The notes below the pieces were generated by a model. The model made no database searches. It had not been told where the DNA came from and saw only the letters and a program-made list of their open reading frames with translations. A program made the position numbers and the translations under genes. Below, in pieces: positions 1 through 8,509 of a DNA stretch of 64,000 nucleotides. The first letter of the stretch is position 1; each line of letters begins with the position of its first letter. Origin of the DNA: Cyclobacterium sp. (GTDB taxonomy: Bacteria > Bacteroidota > Bacteroidia > Cytophagales > Cyclobacteriaceae); assembly GCF_014762705.1 (NCBI RefSeq), contig NZ_JABURL010000084.1, forward strand, positions 1 through 64,000. The letters are read 5' to 3'.

Positions 1-442
1 TAATTATGCCTATCACTTCACCGTAGGCGTAATCCGGTACAGGCAATTTGCTGCAACCCTTGATCACCACCGGCCGGTCTCTCAAACCCTCTACATCCAA
101 ATTTTTTAAAGCACTCGCCATTAAATGAATCTCCAGCTCGTTCAAATCCCCAATAACCACATCTTTCGCCACTTCCTGGAGTTTAACTACCGCAAGCATC
201 AGAGCCCAGGTAGGGATAATCGCATCTGCCGAACAATGTACCGCAACCAATTTGCCGGAATATACCGACCAATCCAGTTCTTTCATACTTTGCCGAAAAT
301 CCAATTCTTTAACCACCAGGCCCTGATAAAGGAAGGGAGCAAGATCAAACTGCACACGCTCTCCTTTCTGGTAAAAGTTCTCCAGGTCTATGGTAACTAT
401 CGGGCTGTTGGCTACCCGGTTTACAATATCATTCTCATTCAT
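1..442 (-). CDS. DUF2480 family protein (3' end cut off by window edge)
   Basis: Reading leftward from an ATG at 442 gives an open frame of about 147 residues that runs off the left edge, so the C-terminus is missing. The start (MNENDIVNRVANSPIVTIDL) and later segments such as HCSADAIIPTWALML and VIKGCSKLPVPDYAYGEV match what I recall of the Bacteroidota DUF2480 family. Its biochemical role is unknown. The start codon shares an ATGA overlap with the tsaB stop, so the two genes are probably translationally coupled. The family call is from memory of sequence style, not a search. Confidence 0.8.
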   Translation of the reverse strand, partial: MNENDIVNRVANSPIVTIDLENFYQKGERVQFDLAPFLYQGLVVKELDFRQSMKELDWSVYSGKLVAVHCSADAIIPTWALMLAVVKLQEVAKDVVIGDLNELEIHLMASALKNLDVEGLRDRPVVIKGCSKLPVPDYAYGEVIGII

Positions 443-1128
443 GACAACAATGGGTTTTTCTTTGACTTAAGAACCATAAACTCCTTTAAGTAGTTCGGCT
501 CGAAATACGCAATATCTGCTGACAAACCCAGCTTGTATTTTTGAAAGGCAATTTCCCCCACACTGGTTGCCGAATTGAGTTTGTCTACAAAAACAGCATT
601 TGAAGAACTGATCACAGACCTGGTTTTTGCATTCGCATTGCCTAAAAAGTAAACCTTGCTCCGGGACAAATATTCCTGAAACGCATGTTCATCCAAAACC
701 TCTGGCTTCAGGTCAACCAAAGTTTCTCCGGTATGATCCAAAATCTTCCTGTAAACTTCCATCCTCCTGGCATCTATCATAGGAACAATACAAGCATCTT
801 CCTCAACCTGGTGAGCAAGTTGACGGCCAAGTGCATCCAGACTATCTACACCTATTAAGGGCAGGTCATGTGCAAAGGCAAGACCCTTTGCTGTAGCTAC
901 ACCTATTCTTAAGCCGGTATAGGATCCCGGGCCTTGTGATACCGCAATGGCACCAAGATCTTTCAAACCCAATCCGGATTGGTCCATCAGAGACTTGATG
1001 CTGGGCACCAGTTTGCTACCATGGACATTGTCCTGAAACAATTCCATCAAGGCCAAAAGCTGCCCATTTTCATGTATGGCAATGGAACAAACGGCAATGG
1101 ACGTTTCTATGGAAAGAATTTTACACAT
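439..1128 (-). CDS. tsaB: tRNA N6-threonylcarbamoyladenosine biosynthesis protein TsaB
   Basis: TsaB is the inactive ASKHA-fold partner that scaffolds TsaD and TsaE when the t6A modification is made on ANN-decoding tRNAs in the cytoplasm. At 229 residues the length is normal. The N-terminal ILSIETS strand and the GPGSYTGLRIGVATAKGLAF segment near residues 66-86 are the family hallmarks. The ORF begins with MCKILSIETS, which fits the family start. It lies 22 bp downstream of the S41 protease on the same strand and overlaps the DUF2480 gene by four bases (ATGA). Confidence 0.93.
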   Translation of the reverse strand: MCKILSIETSIAVCSIAIHENGQLLALMELFQDNVHGSKLVPSIKSLMDQSGLGLKDLGAIAVSQGPGSYTGLRIGVATAKGLAFAHDLPLIGVDSLDALGRQLAHQVEEDACIVPMIDARRMEVYRKILDHTGETLVDLKPEVLDEHAFQEYLSRSKVYFLGNANAKTRSVISSSNAVFVDKLNSATSVGEIAFQKYKLGLSADIAYFEPNYLKEFMVLKSKKNPLLS

Positions 1129-1150
1129 AATTATACCGAATAATTTGACA

Positions 1151-2815
1151 TTAGTCCTTTTTAGAAGACAAGGTCAGATCATAGTGGTTTGTATCTTCCA
1201 ATATTTCCATTGCCTGAAGCAGCTCAGGATCGTCGTCCAGGGAAGCGGCGATAATGCCGCCCTGATAATAGTACCTGGAAACAATCTCATCCTTCAGGGC
1301 ATTCTTGATTTCATCTTCAAACGTAATCAGGTCCTGCTCCTTGCTATGGCTGACGCTTATTTTTAAGGAAGCCAATTCATCTTTTATATCCTCAAAATAC
1401 TTCTCACGCTCGGCATACTTTTCCAAGTCTTCTATGGTCTTCTCAACACGAGTAGTATAATCGTATTCTTTATCCTGAAGCCAATCCACAAATTGACCGT
1501 ACAACTCATCACTAACTTCAAATTTCCTCGGATCAGGTATGGAATCATGTTTAAGGGAAAACTCGCTGGCAAAATCGAAAATCAAACTCCGGGTAACCAG
1601 ACTATAGGTAATTGGGGCAAAGGAACGTGAATCCACTTCTATGTCCGGCTCAATACCCGCCCCATCAAAAACAGTTCTTCCATTTCTGGTTTTGAACTCC
1701 TTTCTCAGTGAATCCGCTACATAACTCCCATTACCATCCTCATCTTTGGTACTGTAATCAATGGCTTGAATACAGCGCCCACTGGGAATGTAATATTTGG
1801 CAGTGGTAAGTTTAACCTGGGAATTGTAGGATAAGGGGATGGTGCTTTGAACCAGACCCTTACCAAAAGATTTCCTTCCTACCAGTACTGCACGGTCATA
1901 ATCCTGCAATGCACCTGCTACAATTTCTGAAGCGGAAGCACTTCTTTCATTGATCATTACCACAAGGGGGATATCTTTATCCATAGGGGAGAATCTGGTT
2001 TTATACTCTGCATTGACATTTTCAAGCTTCCCTATTGTTTTGACCACTTCTCTTCCTTTGGGAATGAAAAGATTTACGATGTCTACTGCCTCATTGAGAA
2101 TCCCTCCGGGATTATCCCTGACATCCAAAATTATCTTTTTTGCTCCGGCATTCTTTAAATCCTGCAATGCCATACCCACGTCTTTTGATGCATTGGTAGT
2201 AAAATCTGTCAGTTTGATATATCCTGTCTCCTCGTCTACCATCCCATGATAAGGAACATTGCTGATAACAATCTTTTTCCTCGTAAGGTTGAAAGAAAGC
2301 GTCTCTTCACCACGTTTTACAACTACTTCCACCTCTGTATTGGCAGGACCTTTCAATAATTCAGATATCTCCGAAGTGTTTTTTTCAACTACGTCTACTC
2401 CATCTACTTTTAGCAATTCATCAGCAACCCGCAGGCCAGATTCCTGAGCAGGGAAACCTTTATAGGGCATCAATATCATATTGGTACCTGTTCTGTTTCC
2501 AATTAAAGCACCTACTCCACCGTACTCCCCTGTGGTCATCATCCTGAAATCATCGAATTCCTCCTCAGGAATATATTCTGTGTAGGGATCCAATTCTGCC
2601 AACATCGCATTGATCCCTACCGTGACAAGATCATCCGGGTCTATTTCATCCACATAATAAGAGTCCAATTCTCTCACCAGTGAAGCAAAAATGTCAAGGT
2701 TCTTGGCAATACTGAAAAGCTTATCATTCTTCGGTTGAAAGGAAAGCAGGATTACTGCTGTTCCCAATAGGGCCAAAATACCCAGGAATACCTTGTTTTG
2801 AATCAATTTATGCAT
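1151..2815 (-). CDS. S41 family C-terminal processing peptidase (CtpA/Prc type)
   Basis: A serine protease that cleaves proteins from their C-termini, probably in the periplasm. From the chosen start it has 554 residues: an N-terminal membrane anchor or signal segment (about residues 9-26), a PDZ domain (about 95-180), and the S41 core with NERSASASEIV and GRKSFGKGLVQ. By alignment to Prc the catalytic Ser and Lys are residues 294 and 319, 25 apart as expected. The longer frame opening at 2878 adds 21 basic residues inside rnpA. I prefer the ATG at 2815, which precedes the hydrophobic segment and overlaps the rnpA end by only 8 bp. The tail after the core (about residues 400-554) is charged and longer than in minimal CtpA enzymes. 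Confidence 0.9.
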   Translation of the reverse strand: MHKLIQNKVFLGILALLGTAVILLSFQPKNDKLFSIAKNLDIFASLVRELDSYYVDEIDPDDLVTVGINAMLAELDPYTEYIPEEEFDDFRMMTTGEYGGVGALIGNRTGTNMILMPYKGFPAQESGLRVADELLKVDGVDVVEKNTSEISELLKGPANTEVEVVVKRGEETLSFNLTRKKIVISNVPYHGMVDEETGYIKLTDFTTNASKDVGMALQDLKNAGAKKIILDVRDNPGGILNEAVDIVNLFIPKGREVVKTIGKLENVNAEYKTRFSPMDKDIPLVVMINERSASASEIVAGALQDYDRAVLVGRKSFGKGLVQSTIPLSYNSQVKLTTAKYYIPSGRCIQAIDYSTKDEDGNGSYVADSLRKEFKTRNGRTVFDGAGIEPDIEVDSRSFAPITYSLVTRSLIFDFASEFSLKHDSIPDPRKFEVSDELYGQFVDWLQDKEYDYTTRVEKTIEDLEKYAEREKYFEDIKDELASLKISVSHSKEQDLITFEDEIKNALKDEIVSRYYYQGGIIAASLDDDPELLQAMEILEDTNHYDLTLSSKKD

Positions 2816-3191
2816 TTTTTTTAGATTTAATCTGCGGAATTTTCTTAAGGACTCTGATGACCTTTGACTCAATATCATGGAATCTCATCAAATCCTGAGA
2901 AACGTAAACCAGTGCTATAAGTTTCCTGGGATTAGCTGTATCTGCGTCCTTCAACAAAAACTTATTTTGGCGGTAGGCTTCTTTTACCCTTCTCTTGATA
3001 TAATTTCTATCTACGGCTTTCTTAAACCTCTTTTTTGAAACAGAAACCAAAAACTGATGATTGGATAGCTCACCTGGCTCAAAATAAATAACCTTAAAGG
3101 GATATAAAAAAAAAGAGGAACCTTTGTCAAAAAGTTCCTTGATTAACTTTTTGGAATGTAATCTTTCCTGTTTTGAAAATTTACAATCCAT
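2808..3191 (-). CDS. rnpA: Ribonuclease P protein component
   Basis: Protein subunit of RNase P, which helps the catalytic RNA cut the 5' leader from pre-tRNA. At 127 residues it has the basic RNR-type helix RNYIKRRVKEAYRQ (about residues 62-75) and the KQERLHSKK beginning typical of RnpA. It lies 45 bp downstream of rpmH on the same strand, the near-universal bacterial order. The last codons overlap the start of the S41 protease gene. A small inverted repeat (CTATCT/AGATAG, 3209-3225) sits between rpmH and rnpA. Confidence 0.95.
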   Translation of the reverse strand: MDCKFSKQERLHSKKLIKELFDKGSSFFLYPFKVIYFEPGELSNHQFLVSVSKKRFKKAVDRNYIKRRVKEAYRQNKFLLKDADTANPRKLIALVYVSQDLMRFHDIESKVIRVLKKIPQIKSKKNA

Positions 3192-3236
3192 AAAATCTCA
3201 TTAAATAGCTATCTCATAAAGATAGTTAAAAAAACA

Positions 3237-3395
3237 TTACTTCTTAAGGGTCTTCTCTGAAGATACCGATAATTTATGTCTGCCTTTTGCTCTTCTGGCT
3301 TTAAGTACTCTCCTGCCATTGGCAGTGGACATTCTCTCTCTGAAACCGTGCTTGTTTCTTCTTTTCCTTCTGGAGGGTTGAAAGGTTCTTTTCAT
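3237..3395 (-). CDS. rpmH: 50S ribosomal protein L34
   Basis: A 52-residue, extremely basic protein starting [19 protein letters not shown] and ending EKTLKK, diagnostic for bL34. It is too short for usual ORF cut-offs but unmistakable. It opens the leftward rpmH-rnpA-S41 run. A good Bacteroidota-type promoter lies upstream at 3440-3470. Confidence 0.97.
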   Translation of the reverse strand: MKRTFQPSRRKRRNKHGFRERMSTANGRRVLKARRAKGRHKLSVSSEKTLKK

Positions 3396-3439
3396 TATTG
3401 CTATATTTTAATGAGTTGACTCTGATTTTTAAAGGAGTG

Positions 3440-3470
3440 CAAAGATAGGTAGGATTTTTTTATTTACAAA
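3440..3470 (-). promoter_or_regulatory. Predicted sigma-ABfr-type promoter of rpmH
   Basis: Read on the minus strand, TTTG (3470-3467) is followed after 19 nt by TATCTTTG (3447-3440). This fits the Bacteroidota consensus TTTG / TAnnTTTG. It lies 45 bp upstream of the rpmH start codon. Inference from pattern only. Confidence 0.65.
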
Positions 3471-3510
3471 TCAGTGGCTTACTTTTGTTTATAACCTAGC
3501 TTTACTTGCA

Positions 3511-5157
3511 ATGATATATTCACTTTCCGTACCAAATCCTGCCTCACAACTCCTAAATATCCATCTTGAACTCAATTGTGAAAAAGGAGAAAACCTGGTA
3601 TTACAACTTCCAGGCTGGAGGCCTGGTCGTTACGAAATAGCCAACTATGCACAATTCCTTAAAAACTTAAACGTCACCGGGCCTGAAGGCCAGGTCCATT
3701 GCCATAAAAGGACCAAAGACCTTTGGGAATTCCAGGCTCAAGAAAAAGGAGTCTACAAAGTAAGCTATGGCTATCATGCTGCACAGATGGATGCAGGAGG
3801 AAGCTGGGCAGATGCTGAAGAGGTTTATGTCAATTTTATCAATCTTGCCTTCGCCATTGAGGGTCGTGAAACCGAATCCATAGAAGTAAAATTGGACCTG
3901 CCCGAGGAATACCTATTGGCATGTGCTCTACCCCAACCAAAAAAGCATCTTTTACTGGCACAAAATTTCCAGGAATTGGTAGACAGCCCCCTGATCGCTT
4001 CAGCCGATTTGCAGCATCGCTCTTATACCGTCAAGGACAGTACATTTCACCTTTGGATATCCGGAAAGATATATTTTGATTGGGATATTCTTTTAAAACA
4101 ATTTGAAAAATTCACAGAAAAACAAATCGCTGATTTTGGAGAGTTTCCAGCAGAAAATTATCATTTTTTAATTCATTTACTCCCATTCACCCATTACCAC
4201 GGAGTAGAACACCAATATTCAACGGTCATTACCATAGGACCGGATGAAGCAATGGGTCAAAAATCTGGAATGGACAGACTCATTGGAGTCTGCAGCCATG
4301 AATTGTATCATTTTTGGAATGTATGCAGGATAAGGCCCAAGGCCATACAGCCTTATGATTTTTCAAAGGAGGCCTACCTTTCCGAAGGAATGGTAGCTGA
4401 AGGCGTGACTACTTTTATGGGGGATTATTACTTGCTGAAATCCGGCTTTTTTAGTGTCTCAGAATATTTGGAATCATTGGAAAAACTGTTTGAAAGGGCT
4501 TTTGAAAACCTGGGATGGGAAAATCAATCCATAACGGAATCCAGTTGGGACCTCTGGCTTGACGGTTATAAGGCAGGTGTTCCGGATAAGAAGGTAAGCA
4601 TTTACACGCATGGAGCGTTACTGACATTGGCCCTGGACCTGATCTTAATGAAAAGTGGTCACCGAATGCATAAGGTAATGAAAGTAATGTGGACCAATTT
4701 TGGCACTTCGCATAAAGGATACACTATAAAGGATTTTAAAGCCATAGTCGCCTCCTTTGCCCAACATCCTGAAGTAATATCCTCCTTTTTTGACCGGTTC
4801 GTCTTTGGTACAGAAGACCTGCTTCCCACCCTAAGATCACTACTCCCGACTATTGGGCTGGAAATGAAGCAAATTCCGAAAGAAAATAAACTGGAAAGCG
4901 AATTTGGCCTGAAAACCAATAAAAAAGGTCAGGTCCTGAAAATTCACCCCAAATCGTTGGCCTACCATCACCTGATGACTGGTGACCGCATTATATCCTA
5001 TCAATTTAAAGAAAATGGCCTCCATTTGACTTTTGAACGATGGAAGAAGGAAAATGTCATCTTCCTTCCCGCTTCCGGTGAAACAAGCTTTTATATGGAT
5101 TACAAACTTGTCCTGACAGGAAAATCAGCAGCATTCAGCCAATTCATCGAAAGTTAA
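3511..5157 (+). CDS. M61 family metallopeptidase (glycyl aminopeptidase-like)
   Basis: Zinc aminopeptidase of the M61 family. The 548-residue protein has an N-terminal beta domain (about 1-170), a thermolysin-like catalytic domain with the zinc motif HELYHFWN at residues 263-270, a downstream glutamate-containing helix (LSEGMVAEGVTTF) likely to give the third ligand, and a degenerate PDZ-like segment near the C-terminus (about 470-510, with GDRIIS). No signal peptide is visible at the ATG, so a cytoplasmic location is inferred, although some M61 relatives are exported. It is transcribed divergently from rpmH. Confidence 0.87.
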   Translation: MIYSLSVPNPASQLLNIHLELNCEKGENLVLQLPGWRPGRYEIANYAQFLKNLNVTGPEGQVHCHKRTKDLWEFQAQEKGVYKVSYGYHAAQMDAGGSWADAEEVYVNFINLAFAIEGRETESIEVKLDLPEEYLLACALPQPKKHLLLAQNFQELVDSPLIASADLQHRSYTVKDSTFHLWISGKIYFDWDILLKQFEKFTEKQIADFGEFPAENYHFLIHLLPFTHYHGVEHQYSTVITIGPDEAMGQKSGMDRLIGVCSHELYHFWNVCRIRPKAIQPYDFSKEAYLSEGMVAEGVTTFMGDYYLLKSGFFSVSEYLESLEKLFERAFENLGWENQSITESSWDLWLDGYKAGVPDKKVSIYTHGALLTLALDLILMKSGHRMHKVMKVMWTNFGTSHKGYTIKDFKAIVASFAQHPEVISSFFDRFVFGTEDLLPTLRSLLPTIGLEMKQIPKENKLESEFGLKTNKKGQVLKIHPKSLAYHHLMTGDRIISYQFKENGLHLTFERWKKENVIFLPASGETSFYMDYKLVLTGKSAAFSQFIES

Positions 5158-5228
5158 GCAATAGGCTCCTGTCCAAACAAAACTTATCTATATGCGTATA
5201 AACAGCTGTAAACCAATTATATCAGGCT

Positions 5229-5672
5229 ATGGATACAATACATCAAATCGAACATTGGGCAGACAGGCATCATCCCAGGTGGATAGATTTCATCCGGATT
5301 GCTTTGGGTTTATTTATCCTATACAAGGGGATCATGTTCATCTCCAATACCGATGAACTGATGAACCTTATCCGGGAAATGGATATAGGATTCTTTCACA
5401 TGGCCCTTGCGCATTATGTTGCCTTTGCTCATCTGGTAGGAGGAATTTTGATTGCTATGGGACTGCTTACAAGATGGGCAGTAGTAGTACAGGTTCCCAT
5501 ATTGATAGGAGCGGTATTTTTTGCCAACATGGACTCCCGTTTTCTTTCAGTGACCAATAGCGGGGAGTTTTGGGTTTCCCTTACTGTCCTGGTCCTTCTG
5601 TTGGTTTTTTTGATTTTTGGATCAGGTAAATTTTCTGTAGATGAATACATGGAAAATCACAAAAACGCTTAA
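5229..5672 (+). CDS. DoxX-like integral membrane protein
   Basis: A 147-residue protein with four predicted hydrophobic helices (about 18-37, 62-80, 82-102 and 113-133), the size and layout of the DoxX family. Motifs such as RIALGLFILYKGIMFI and the AHLVGGILIAMGLLTRWA hairpin support this. The function of such short DoxX proteins in Bacteroidota is not established; a role in membrane redox metabolism is only suggested by the family name. Its stop codon lies in the left arm of a strong terminator. Confidence 0.8.
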   Translation: MDTIHQIEHWADRHHPRWIDFIRIALGLFILYKGIMFISNTDELMNLIREMDIGFFHMALAHYVAFAHLVGGILIAMGLLTRWAVVVQVPILIGAVFFANMDSRFLSVTNSGEFWVSLTVLVLLLVFLIFGSGKFSVDEYMENHKNA

Positions 5673-5709
5673 AAACTTAGATCGGCTAAATTAGCCGATC
5701 TAAGTTTTT
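5671..5709. terminator. Bidirectional terminator with 19-bp perfect arms
   Basis: Perfect inverted repeat: arms 5671-5689 and 5691-5709 around a single central base. The ends are A5 and T5, so it can end transcription on both strands. It lies between two convergent genes and covers parts of both stop codons (5670-5672 on plus, 5708-5710 on minus). Confidence 0.9.
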
Positions 5710-6424
5710 ATTCAAACATCGAATCATCCAGAGCCTGGTTGATTTGGATATCGATCACTCTTGTTTCCAGTGGGACTGGAATCATGGGATTTGAAATATT
5801 GATTTTCATGGGAAAAAGAATGCCTTCGATCTCTTGGTAATCCATAAATTCCACATCTCCGGCAATATCTGTCTCCATTTTTAATTTCAGTCCGGTTGCC
5901 ACACTAAAAAATTCCTTACTCTTCATACCTTCTCCATTGTTTAAGAGCAAAGTATAAGCTTCTTCTCCATTGATTTCTTCATTTTCTCCCATGGTCATGG
6001 TAAAACCCATTCCCTCATAATGTAATTCCGGGAAAGCAAAAATATTGGTTTTCAGGGTTTCCAGTTGATCTGTTGTTAAATTTTGAACCTGGCCCATGGC
6101 ACTCATATATCCCTCATTGCCTTTTACTACTGTTTTCTGAACCACATTTCCTTCCATGACGATTTGTTGCATCATTCGCATCTGCTCCATGTCCCGAATG
6201 GTACTCATTTCCACCTCCATACCCTGAACCGTAGCTTCCATTACCAACACCAGCGTCTTAATTTGATTGATTTTGTCAGCCCCACCAATCGCTTGCACAT
6301 AAGCCTCTATCACTTCTCCGGGAGTTTTTCCCAGAGAAGGTTTTACCGCTTCATCCTTAATCCATTTACCATTTACAAAGAGAAGCATTACTCCGGAAAG
6401 CAGTAGAAAAACAAGTCTAACCAC
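5708..6424 (-). CDS. Exported protein, paralogue of the C-terminal domain of the neighbouring M16-like protein
   Basis: A 238-residue protein with an N-terminal hydrophobic segment (about 2-19) that looks like a signal peptide or anchor. From about residue 37 on it aligns clearly with the last 200 residues of the upstream gene. Shared blocks are AIGG near the start, DME-Q-RM--Q, GMGQ or AMGQ, PELHYEGMGFT versus PELYYETMGYT, DYQE-EG, and PMIPVPL near the end. The domain may have a LolA/LolB-like fold as in other lipoprotein-carrier relatives, but I cannot show that from sequence. It is the third gene of the leftward M16 unit, 18 bp after the previous stop. Function unknown; a periplasmic or surface partner of the peptidase pair is inferred. 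Confidence 0.8.
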   Translation of the reverse strand: MVRLVFLLLSGVMLLFVNGKWIKDEAVKPSLGKTPGEVIEAYVQAIGGADKINQIKTLVLVMEATVQGMEVEMSTIRDMEQMRMMQQIVMEGNVVQKTVVKGNEGYMSAMGQVQNLTTDQLETLKTNIFAFPELHYEGMGFTMTMGENEEINGEEAYTLLLNNGEGMKSKEFFSVATGLKLKMETDIAGDVEFMDYQEIEGILFPMKINISNPMIPVPLETRVIDIQINQALDDSMFE

Positions 6425-6442
6425 TACAAAATCCTTTTAAAA

Positions 6443-8491
6443 TTATTCAAAATCCTGATCGGACAAAGATACATTTATTTCTATATTATTTACTTTGGAA
6501 TTTAGCGGCACAGGAATCATCGGACTTTTAATAGCCATTGAAACCGGTATCTTTACCCCTTCGAATTCCTGATAATCCTTATAAGTAGTCTCTCCTGAAA
6601 TCTGATTTTCACTTCTGAGCTTAAGTCCACTACCCATACTGTAGTAGTTTGTCACTTTGCCACCAGTGGGGTTTGAAATCACCACTTTGTAAGCAGGTTG
6701 CCCTTCAATTTCTGTTGCACCATCTAAAGATATGGTGTAGCCCATTGTTTCATAATACAATTCTGGTATCAACCATAAGGAGGCCATTTTCAGATCTTCA
6801 TATTGTTCATCTGTAAGGGTTTGCGACTGCCCCATTCCACTGATGTTGGCTTCACCATCCTTAAGGATTGTTTTGGAAGCCTCATTGCCCATCATCAGCA
6901 CCTTTTGTATCATTCGCTGTCCTTCCATGTCATGAAGGGCTACCATGTCCAATTTGGTACCTTGTACCTCTGCTGACATTTCCACTTTGGCCGATTTTAT
7001 ATTTTCTGCAGATTCTTTCCCTCCAATGGCCGCCAGGTAATCATCTATGACTGAAGAGGCCGTTTTATCTACATCGGACAATTCAATTTCCTGAACTTCT
7101 TTTCCGGTTTCGTCGTAGAGGCTGACTTCCCCAAACCGGGACAAACCTTCCTTAATCTCTGCCCCATTACCAACCACGGTTATGTACAAGTTTTCCGGCA
7201 TCATGTACTTTTTGGCTACCTCATTGATATCTTCAACGGTAAGGGCATCCAGCCGCTGCAGGTAGTTGCTGTAATAATCATTAGAAAGTCCATATCTCGC
7301 AATATTGATGGCGAAAGAAGCAATGTTATTTGGATTTTCAAGAGATCGACCAAATCTCCCACTTAAATTGGCTTTTGCCATTTCAAGCTCCTCCACGGTG
7401 ATACCATTTTCTGCCAGATTCCGGATCTCGTACAACATTTCATACACGGAGGAATCCGTAACGGCATTTCTAACGGAGGTGCTGGCAGAAAAACGGGCGA
7501 TCAATTTATCCGATCCAAAACTTGACCTGGCCCCGTAGGTATAACCTTTAGTTTCCCTAAGATTTCCGTTTAATCTGGAATTGAACCCTTCTCCCAATAT
7601 AAAGTTCAGTACCCTTGTGGCCATGTAATCATCATTGGGAAGGTGCATCTCAACGGGGTATGCTATATTTATAACAGATTGAACTGCGGAGGAACGATCG
7701 TGTAAAGCTACCTGGTTTTCAGATGGAGGTGTAGGGGTTGGGTAGTCAAACTCAGGAACATCTGCCTTTTCCCAGGCTGCAAAATACTTGTCCACCAGAT
7801 CCCGGGCCTCCTCTTCGTCAATGTCACCTACTATAGCCAGATAGGCGATGTTCGGTTTGAAAAATGTATTATAATAGCCCTTTACATCTTCCACTGTCAC
7901 ATTCTCTACCGTTTCCTCAGTTAGGGGTTCCCCATAGGGATGGTCGGTTCCGTAAACAAGTGCTCCCGAAACCACACTCGCCAGGTAATCAGGATCATCC
8001 TTGGAAGCAGCAAGGTTGGTCAGGGATTGTTTTTTAAGTTTATCCAGCTCTTCCTGAGGAAAAACAGGATGGTACAAAACATCTGTCATCAATTCCAATG
8101 CTTTTTCCTGATGCTTTTTCAATGAAGAAGCAGAAATAGAAGTGGAACTGGCACTGAGGGAAGCTCCAATAAAATCTACTGCTTCGTCCAGTTCATCCTT
8201 GGTTTTGGATTCGGTGCCCGCCATCATCAAATCCCCTACAAAACTCGTAAGACCAGCCTTCTCTCCTTCAAAAAGAGGGTCCCGGTCCAGTATCATGTAG
8301 AAGGAAACCCTGGGCAGTTTGTCATTGGGTACCACAAAAACTTTTAACCCATTCTCCAGGGTAAAAGTAGCAGGGTCGGTAAATTCAATGGTGGGCGCAG
8401 GTCCCGGTTTGGGCAAAACACTGCGATCAACCTGAGCCTGCAGTTGAAAAACAAATAAGCAGGCGAAAAGAGTTAAATATCGATTTTTCAT
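6443..8491 (-). CDS. M16B family non-catalytic subunit with extra C-terminal domain
   Basis: A 682-residue exported protein with a signal peptide (MKNRYLTLFACLFVFQLQAQ). Residues about 35-460 are two M16 (insulinase/processing peptidase) repeats. The HxxEH zinc motif is absent: the matching helix reads GLTSFVGDLMMAGTESKT. The R/Y substrate-binding element of the second half is kept as ETKGYTYGARSSF. This is the usual split of M16B pairs into one zinc-bearing and one non-catalytic subunit. Residues about 485-682 form an extra domain repeated as a separate protein in the next gene. It follows the active subunit by 18 bp and is likely co-transcribed. Probable role: periplasmic degradation of peptides together with its partner. 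Confidence 0.88.
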   Translation of the reverse strand: MKNRYLTLFACLFVFQLQAQVDRSVLPKPGPAPTIEFTDPATFTLENGLKVFVVPNDKLPRVSFYMILDRDPLFEGEKAGLTSFVGDLMMAGTESKTKDELDEAVDFIGASLSASSTSISASSLKKHQEKALELMTDVLYHPVFPQEELDKLKKQSLTNLAASKDDPDYLASVVSGALVYGTDHPYGEPLTEETVENVTVEDVKGYYNTFFKPNIAYLAIVGDIDEEEARDLVDKYFAAWEKADVPEFDYPTPTPPSENQVALHDRSSAVQSVINIAYPVEMHLPNDDYMATRVLNFILGEGFNSRLNGNLRETKGYTYGARSSFGSDKLIARFSASTSVRNAVTDSSVYEMLYEIRNLAENGITVEELEMAKANLSGRFGRSLENPNNIASFAINIARYGLSNDYYSNYLQRLDALTVEDINEVAKKYMMPENLYITVVGNGAEIKEGLSRFGEVSLYDETGKEVQEIELSDVDKTASSVIDDYLAAIGGKESAENIKSAKVEMSAEVQGTKLDMVALHDMEGQRMIQKVLMMGNEASKTILKDGEANISGMGQSQTLTDEQYEDLKMASLWLIPELYYETMGYTISLDGATEIEGQPAYKVVISNPTGGKVTNYYSMGSGLKLRSENQISGETTYKDYQEFEGVKIPVSMAIKSPMIPVPLNSKVNNIEINVSLSDQDFE

Positions 8492-8509
8492 TGTTCTCGG
8501 CTTTTTGGT

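Noticed and set aside
125-493. 122-residue plus-strand frame at the left edge
   Set aside because: It lies antisense to the DUF2480 gene and the end of tsaB, both of which read as clear protein families.
2816-2878. 21-residue N-terminal extension of the S41 protease
   Set aside because: It lies inside rnpA, is only basic residues in front of the membrane segment, and the ATG at 2815 fits better.
6443-8491. Decayed M16 peptidase
   Set aside because: Loss of HxxEH is normal for the partner subunit of M16B pairs; the rest of the protein is full length.
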